A stretch of DNA of 30,665 bases from JABABD01 sp965530995 (GTDB taxonomy: Bacteria > Bacteroidota > Bacteroidia > Flavobacteriales > Flavobacteriaceae). Of the stretch, positions 25,802 through 30,665 are shown piece after piece; the stretch's first letter is position 1; every line of letters begins with the position of its first letter. The position numbers were made by a program, and so were the translations under genes. Under the pieces are notes generated by a model. The model made no database searches and was not told the DNA's origin. It saw nothing but the letters and a program-made list of their open reading frames with translations. Location: NCBI GenBank assembly GCA_965530995.1, contig CBESOB010000007.1, positions 1-30,665 of the forward strand, read 5' to 3'.

Positions 25802-26521
25802 TTAACTAAAAACTTGATTTAAAATTTGCAGAGATTTAGGTTTTTTAAAACCGCCCAAATGTAACTCAAAATACAGTAATATCATATTCAAAAAATCCTG
25901 ACGTTGTCTTGAATTGATTTTCACTTCATTAAGAGTATCAAATTTTATGCCCAATAGCTTTTTAAGAACTGTTAAATTATTTCCTGAAATACTATACATA
26001 TTAACCTTTGACGATTGGAATTTGCCAGCTTCTAAATTAAAATAATCAAGGTCGATTTTTGAAGTCTCTGGGTAAAATCCCAAGTATTTTGTGATAATAA
26101 GTAAAAAAAGTAAATGAAAATTGGAGGATCTATTCTGTTCATCTAGCCATTCTAAAGAAGTAGAAATAAAAGAATACAACAATGAATTCTTCTCCTCTTC
26201 CTTTAAAAGCTGGGAAAGCACCTCACTTAAAAATAGGACTATAGCGCCTTTTATAACATTAGAGTGAAGAGATTTATAATGTATTAATGGTTTAATATCC
26301 CTTAAGCTTTGTAGGGATCTATTCTCCTTATGTGAGGCTTCTAAAATAACTTGAGATAATGGCTGAAAATAAGCAGGTTTAAATTTCCCTTTTTTCTTAG
26401 TTAGGACACCTCTTATTAGATAACTCTTTATGCCAAATGATTCTGTGTAACATGAAAGGATGATACTACTATCTCCATATTTTATTTTTGAGATTACTAT
26501 GGCATTAGTTGTCACCAGCAT
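25802..26521 (-). CDS. recO: DNA repair protein RecO
   Basis: A 239-residue RecO. It acts with RecR in the RecFOR pathway, loading RecA onto single-stranded DNA covered by SSB at gaps and stalled forks. The N-terminal OB-fold is visible (TNAIVISKIKYGDSSIILS, SFGIKSYLIRGVLTKKKGK, YFQPLSQVILEA), followed by the helical domain (LFLSEVLSQLLKEEEKN, FHLLFLLIITKYLGFYPE). It lacks the Cys zinc finger seen in some RecO proteins, as is common in Bacteroidota. Its ATG overlaps the last base of the porZ stop (TAATG), which indicates translational coupling between a secretion gene and a repair gene. Confidence 0.92.
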   Translation of the reverse strand: MLVTTNAIVISKIKYGDSSIILSCYTESFGIKSYLIRGVLTKKKGKFKPAYFQPLSQVILEASHKENRSLQSLRDIKPLIHYKSLHSNVIKGAIVLFLSEVLSQLLKEEEKNSLLYSFISTSLEWLDEQNRSSNFHLLFLLIITKYLGFYPETSKIDLDYFNLEAGKFQSSKVNMYSISGNNLTVLKKLLGIKFDTLNEVKINSRQRQDFLNMILLYFELHLGGFKKPKSLQILNQVFS

Positions 26522-28857
26522 TATCTAACCACCATTAATTTTAAAACCTTTGTCTCAAATGTATCGAGATCTGAAAGCATCACTAAATAAACACCTGAAG
26601 ACACCATATTGTTTGCAAGGTTTTTACCATTCCAATAGGCTGTTCCTCCATCGACTTCAAGATTATATCCTTTATAGCGAGAATTAGTTCTTGATTGTGC
26701 TTCAGCAACTAAATTACCCTCTATATCAACTATCTTAATATTTACGTTCTCACTAATATCCTTGATCTTAACTTTTTCGTCGATGATATTGAATGTCGGT
26801 CTCACTGGATTTGGATATATGAAGGCTTTTGTCAATCCTTCTTTCGGCGTTGACCCTCCTGAATTAAATGAAACCATTCCCTTGTCAGTGGCTATGTAGA
26901 CTTTACCGCTGCTTTGATCTATCGTAACATCATTAATACCATTTGATGGTAATGGGGAATTGTCTTTGGTAAAATGAAAAATGGTTTCCTGACCATCAGA
27001 TGAAAAATAAAATAATCCGGAATCGACTGTACCAATCCATTTATTATTCGAGCCATCCACTTCAATATCAGTAATGAATTGCTGAAATAGCAATTCCTTG
27101 GGGACTCCATCTTCCAAAATTATTATCTCATTGGCTGTTACATTTTCATTTGTGAAAAAATCGGCTGTATTATTCAGAACTCTCAAGCCCTTATTAGTGC
27201 CTATCCAAAGCCTATTTGAGTTATCCAAAGCCAATGCACCTATATAATTCCCTGGCAAGTTACCTTCTTGGTCTCCTCGTTCAATGGTCTTTATTAAATT
27301 CCCATTTTCATTGTAACCAATAAGCCCTAAAGAATAAGAGCCTATGAACTTTGTTCCACTCCTATCAATTACTAGACTTGGAAAACCAAGTTCTTCCAAA
27401 GGGTCGCTAATCAAATCACCAAAGCTATATGATGTCCATTGACCATTGTCAAATTTATTCAATGCGTCATCAACTCTTCCATTCAAGACCCATAGAGCAT
27501 TTTCTTGATCATATTTACCATCAAGTGTAAGATATAGGTCGGAAACAAACGGAAGTAAAGTACTATTGCTTTGATTATATATACCAATGACTTCGTTATT
27601 AGTAACCTCTATAAGTCCTGAATAATATGAGCTAATAAACACTTGATCAGGGTTCAATGGATTTATTGTTATATGACTCAAAAACCTAGGTTCTGGGACA
27701 GTATTAGAGATTTCTTCGTATGAAATGTTAGTCCATTCACCATCATTTAAATGACTGATTCCTGGTCTTGGTAAAGATCCTGAAAAAACAAAATTTACAT
27801 TATAACCGCCAAATACGGCCCATAGATTATCTTCAATGGTTTCCACTGAAAAAATATTATTCAAAATAGGCCCATCTGGATGTATTTCAGCATATCCGGT
27901 TTCTGTATCTAAACTAGGCGTAAGAACACCAAAATCTCGAGTACCCATAAATATAGCAAATTCAGGTATGGAGATTCCACAGGTTAGAATCGTATTGTAA
28001 TTTGTTGGAGCCGTAGTATTCAATAACGCAAAACTGCTATTGTAGGCATAAACAGTATCTAAAGTTGTAATGATCAGTTCACCCTCAACCGATCTCATAT
28101 CCACAATTCTAGAATCATATTGGAATTGGAAAGTGAACCCATCGTTTATTATCTCGAAAACACGTCTGTTGGATCTAGCTGCATAAAGTCTCCCTTCCAA
28201 AGATTCTATACCCACCCAATTACCTCCTCCAATAGCAGTCCATTGGTTATAATCAATAAGATTATCATTATTTAGAAATGCTTTCTGGACTCCGGTAGGA
28301 GAGGCCGCATAAATGGCATCATTGAATATCGTTGTTTGTGCTATTTTTTTCTGGGCTCCGAATGCACCAATATAATAGGTGTCCCCAAATTCAAGTCTTT
28401 CTAGATCGTAGACAGAAATACCAAAATCTGTTGAAATATAAACTAGGGTGTCATGTTCATTGAAGTGATTTATTCTCTTATTATTGGGCGGAATTGTTTC
28501 TTTCTCTACAATATCCACCACAGCTAACACCTCTTGATTTGAGTCAAATACAATCTCCATTAATCCATTTTCATAACCAATCAATAATAGTTCAAAAGCA
28601 ATACTATAGTGAATAGTTGATATTGTTTCTCCCGAAAGACCATTTATTGTTGAAATTTTTTCAATTTCTTCCGTGGCTAGGTCATAAGTGAAAATGGCAT
28701 TTTCAGCCGCTGCATATATCTTATTGTCACCTTGTGCAATGTCTTTAATGTTCAAATAAGAAAAATGCCCTTCCCACAATGACGAAAAGTCCTGTGCCAA
28801 ACAATTTATGGAAAACAGAAGAAGAATAAAAAGCTTCAAGCCACTCAGAGGTTTCAT
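26521..28857 (-). CDS. porZ: T9SS surface component PorZ
   Basis: A 778-residue protein from the ATG at 28857, chosen because it gives a proper signal peptide (MKPLSGLKLFILLLFSINCLAQ). The frame extends 22 codons further upstream but without secretion features. The start of the mature protein (FSSLWEGHFSYLNIKDIA, IFTYDLATEE, STINGLSGETISTIHYS) matches the PorZ N-terminal propeller. Many two-component-regulator-type propeller blades follow (NRLWIGTNKGLRVLNN, NKWIGTVDSGLFYFS, GKVYIATDKGMVSF). The last 100 residues are a T9SS sorting domain (FIYPNPVRPTFNI, VSSGVYLVMLSD). In Porphyromonas gingivalis, PorZ works with the sortase PorU in the cell-surface attachment complex that processes T9SS cargo and delivers anionic LPS. 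The role here is inferred from that homologue. It heads the porZ-recO-receptor operon. Confidence 0.85.
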   Translation of the reverse strand: MKPLSGLKLFILLLFSINCLAQDFSSLWEGHFSYLNIKDIAQGDNKIYAAAENAIFTYDLATEEIEKISTINGLSGETISTIHYSIAFELLLIGYENGLMEIVFDSNQEVLAVVDIVEKETIPPNNKRINHFNEHDTLVYISTDFGISVYDLERLEFGDTYYIGAFGAQKKIAQTTIFNDAIYAASPTGVQKAFLNNDNLIDYNQWTAIGGGNWVGIESLEGRLYAARSNRRVFEIINDGFTFQFQYDSRIVDMRSVEGELIITTLDTVYAYNSSFALLNTTAPTNYNTILTCGISIPEFAIFMGTRDFGVLTPSLDTETGYAEIHPDGPILNNIFSVETIEDNLWAVFGGYNVNFVFSGSLPRPGISHLNDGEWTNISYEEISNTVPEPRFLSHITINPLNPDQVFISSYYSGLIEVTNNEVIGIYNQSNSTLLPFVSDLYLTLDGKYDQENALWVLNGRVDDALNKFDNGQWTSYSFGDLISDPLEELGFPSLVIDRSGTKFIGSYSLGLIGYNENGNLIKTIERGDQEGNLPGNYIGALALDNSNRLWIGTNKGLRVLNNTADFFTNENVTANEIIILEDGVPKELLFQQFITDIEVDGSNNKWIGTVDSGLFYFSSDGQETIFHFTKDNSPLPSNGINDVTIDQSSGKVYIATDKGMVSFNSGGSTPKEGLTKAFIYPNPVRPTFNIIDEKVKIKDISENVNIKIVDIEGNLVAEAQSRTNSRYKGYNLEVDGGTAYWNGKNLANNMVSSGVYLVMLSDLDTFETKVLKLMVVR

Positions 28858-28882
28858 AGCGTTGTCATTGGGTTTTAATAAC

Positions 28883-28911
28883 CAAAAATAGTGTAAAATA
28901 TTGTATTTTTG
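28883..28911. promoter_or_regulatory. Paired divergent -7 elements for porZ and the MBOAT gene
   Basis: TATTTTTG on the plus strand (28904-28911) and the same octamer on the minus strand (28883-28890) both fit the Bacteroidota TAnnTTTG -7 consensus exactly and form an inverted repeat with a 13-bp spacer. They point towards the MBOAT gene (ATG 28935) and porZ (ATG 28857) respectively, giving short leaders of about 20 bases each. No good TTG -33 box is visible at the expected distance on either side. Confidence 0.45.
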
Positions 28912-28934
28912 ATTAAGTAACATGATTATACTCT

Positions 28935-30359
28935 ATGCTCTTTAGCAGCCCTGTTTTTCTTTTTTTATTTCTTCCATCCGCGCTTTTAATTTATTATTTG
29001 GCTCCAAAAAAGGCCAAGAATCTAATTCTCTTATTATTTAGTTTAGCATTTTACACTTGGGGAGAAAAAGAATTGGTCTTCCTTATTTTGGCTTCAGCAA
29101 TTGTTGATTACTCATCAGGTCTCATTATTGGGTTAGGCAAGCGAAAGCTTGGGCTGTGGTTATCAATAGTTTTCAATTTATCCATTCTAGTTTATTTTAA
29201 GTATTCAAGTTTCGCTTTATCCAATGCCATCTCATTGTTCAATTCATTCAATATGGACATTAGTGATTCTTTAATGTTTTCTGAGGTAGTTCTTCCTTTA
29301 GGAATAAGTTTTTATACTTTTCAGACAATGTCGTATACAATTGATGTTTATAGAGGTCTTATAAAACCGAATAAGAACTTTATCGATTTCGCTATGTACG
29401 TCACGCTATTCCCTCAGCTTGTTGCTGGTCCCATAGTTAGATATAAGCATATAGCCAAACAAATAAAAAATAGAGCGACTACAAGTGACCTTTTTGTAAA
29501 AGGAATAGAGCGATTTGTAACTGGACTTGCAAAAAAAATGATCATCGCCAATAATTGTGCATTTCTTGCAGATGGCATTTTCTCAATGCCAATTGATGAA
29601 ATGTCTTCCCTAATTAGTTGGATAGGTGTTTTGGCCTATTGCTTACAAATTTATTTTGATTTTTCCGGGTATTCTGATATGGCAATAGGCCTAGGGAATA
29701 TGTTCGGCTTTAAATTTCCTGAAAACTTCAATTACCCTTATATCGCAAAATCCATTAGTGAATTCTGGAAACGATGGCATATTACGTTATCAGAATGGTT
29801 CAAAGATTATTTATACATTCCATTGGGAGGCAATAGAAAAAGTGTTCTGCGCACTTACATGAATCTTATAACTGTTTTTTTTATTACAGGATTATGGCAT
29901 GGTGCGAGTTGGAATTTTATAGTTTGGGGACTTTTTCACGGAGCGTTCTTGATAATTGAAAGAGCTGGACTAAAAAAAATATTGGAAAAGATGCCCGCTT
30001 TTGTTGCTCATTTCTATACGCTACTCATAATCCTTATATCATGGGTTCTTTTCAGAAGTGATAATTTGACCAATGCCTTAGATTATCTTATTGCAATGTT
30101 TTCATCAAGTATAGCAACGAATTATGAGTTTTTGAATTTCTATTTCACTACGGAGGTACAAATTGTATTCCTGATTGCAATTCTTTTTTCCATGCCAATT
30201 TATAATGGTCTTGAAGCGACGGCTTTGAAAAAACATGCACCCACCAAAATAAAATTATACTACTGTATTAAGTATTTCGGTATGACTACTTTATTTGTAA
30301 TTTGTTGTATTTACGTGGCTACGGGATCCTATAATCCATTCATTTATTTTAGATTTTAA
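28935..30359 (+). CDS. MBOAT-family polysaccharide O-acyltransferase (AlgI-like)
   Basis: A 474-residue multi-pass inner-membrane protein of the MBOAT family, in the AlgI/DltB-like branch. It should carry acyl groups, usually acetyl, across the membrane for transfer to an exported polysaccharide. Signatures are the start MLFSSPVFLFLFLP, PLGISFYTFQTMSYTIDVYRG (about 121), FPQLVAGPIVR (about 159), QIYFDFSGYSDMAIGLG (about 238), FWKRWHITLS with H282 and the catalytic-type H322 in GLWHGASWNF. Several long hydrophobic helices are present. The stop overlaps the next ATG by one base (TAATG), linking it to an AlgJ/AlgX-like gene. The polymer modified cannot be told without the neighbouring genes outside the window. 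Confidence 0.92.
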   Translation: MLFSSPVFLFLFLPSALLIYYLAPKKAKNLILLLFSLAFYTWGEKELVFLILASAIVDYSSGLIIGLGKRKLGLWLSIVFNLSILVYFKYSSFALSNAISLFNSFNMDISDSLMFSEVVLPLGISFYTFQTMSYTIDVYRGLIKPNKNFIDFAMYVTLFPQLVAGPIVRYKHIAKQIKNRATTSDLFVKGIERFVTGLAKKMIIANNCAFLADGIFSMPIDEMSSLISWIGVLAYCLQIYFDFSGYSDMAIGLGNMFGFKFPENFNYPYIAKSISEFWKRWHITLSEWFKDYLYIPLGGNRKSVLRTYMNLITVFFITGLWHGASWNFIVWGLFHGAFLIIERAGLKKILEKMPAFVAHFYTLLIILISWVLFRSDNLTNALDYLIAMFSSSIATNYEFLNFYFTTEVQIVFLIAILFSMPIYNGLEATALKKHAPTKIKLYYCIKYFGMTTLFVICCIYVATGSYNPFIYFRF

Positions 30360-30665
30360 TGAAAAACCTTAAGTATTCTTTAATTAGCGCCTTCCTTCTT
30401 ATATTATTATTACCAAACCTGGCAATGATAGTTGGCTTAGAGACTGATATTGAAAGTCAAACAAAATTCCCTGAACTTAAATTAACATCACCAATAAGGT
30501 CTATGGCACTTTTAAGGAATTATTACAATGAAAATCTGGGTCTTAAAAAAACATGCATTGACACATATGTGGATATCAAAATAAATGTTTTTGGAGATGA
30601 TCCATTTTCAAATAAGGTTATAACGGGCAACAATGGATGGTATTTCTTGGGAGATAACTATAATG
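30359..30665 (+). CDS. AlgJ/AlgX-like acetyltransferase partner, cut by window end
   Basis: An open frame that continues past the window; 102 codons are visible. It starts at the ATG that overlaps the MBOAT stop. The N terminus is a signal peptide or signal anchor (MKNLKYSLISAFLLILLLPN). It is followed by FPELK, a segment with RNYYNENLGLKK, and VFGDDPFSNKVITGNNGWYF, the pattern seen at the start of AlgJ/AlgX/DltD-related SGNH-like acetyltransferases that sit next to AlgI-type genes. The catalytic residues would be further downstream and are not in view. In such pairs the MBOAT protein supplies the acyl group and this periplasmic partner transfers it to the polysaccharide. Confidence 0.75.
   Translation, partial: MKNLKYSLISAFLLILLLPNLAMIVGLETDIESQTKFPELKLTSPIRSMALLRNYYNENLGLKKTCIDTYVDIKINVFGDDPFSNKVITGNNGWYFLGDNYN

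Overview
The window looks like a chromosomal segment from a marine-type member of the Flavobacteriaceae (Bacteroidota). The evidence is low-GC DNA, almost no Shine-Dalgarno sequences, short -7-like TAnnTTTG boxes, a Bacteroidota-type RecO, many outer-membrane barrels and lipoproteins, and several products tied to the type IX secretion system (T9SS). I see no phage genes, insertion sequences, CRISPR array, tRNA or rRNA. No gene-free stretch exceeds about 200 bases.

Layout. 1-5100: a GNAT acetyltransferase overlapping a periplasmic serine hydrolase (both minus), a divergent omega-amidase-type nitrilase, an Ig-like lipoprotein that overlaps the nitrilase tail to tail, and a ComF-family phosphoribosyltransferase. 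5100-14800: conserved and housekeeping genes. These are a membrane-anchored coiled-coil protein, glycyl-tRNA synthetase, a small barrel protein, a very large outer-membrane barrel protein, exonuclease III, an OmpA-type lipoprotein and a Tas-like aldo/keto reductase, with several clear hairpin terminators. 14800-23200: two giant tandem paralogous surface proteins of about 1300 and 1400 residues. Each has a signal peptide, a divergent head domain, calcium-binding thrombospondin type 3 repeats, a LamG domain, a long conserved stalk and a type A T9SS sorting domain. 23300-28860: an apparent operon porZ-recO-TonB-dependent receptor (minus). 28935-end: an MBOAT O-acyltransferase (AlgI-like) overlapping the start of an AlgJ/AlgX-like gene cut by the window edge, which is probably the start of a polysaccharide O-acetylation module.

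How the parts fit. PorZ is a cell-surface component of the T9SS attachment machinery. The two giant proteins carry the signal that this system recognises, so a machine part and two likely cargos lie side by side.

The most unusual finding is in these cargo genes. They share a stretch of at least 1.2 kb with no net length change, including a strongly similar core over the LamG region, while their head domains have diverged almost beyond recognition. Each gene is also preceded by the same bipartite element: TATCGA and CATCGA boxes exactly 21 bp apart, next to a 13-bp block identical at both loci. This suggests a co-regulated pair of surface adhesins with exchangeable or fast-evolving heads. That interpretation is inference. 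The shared sequence itself is visible directly.
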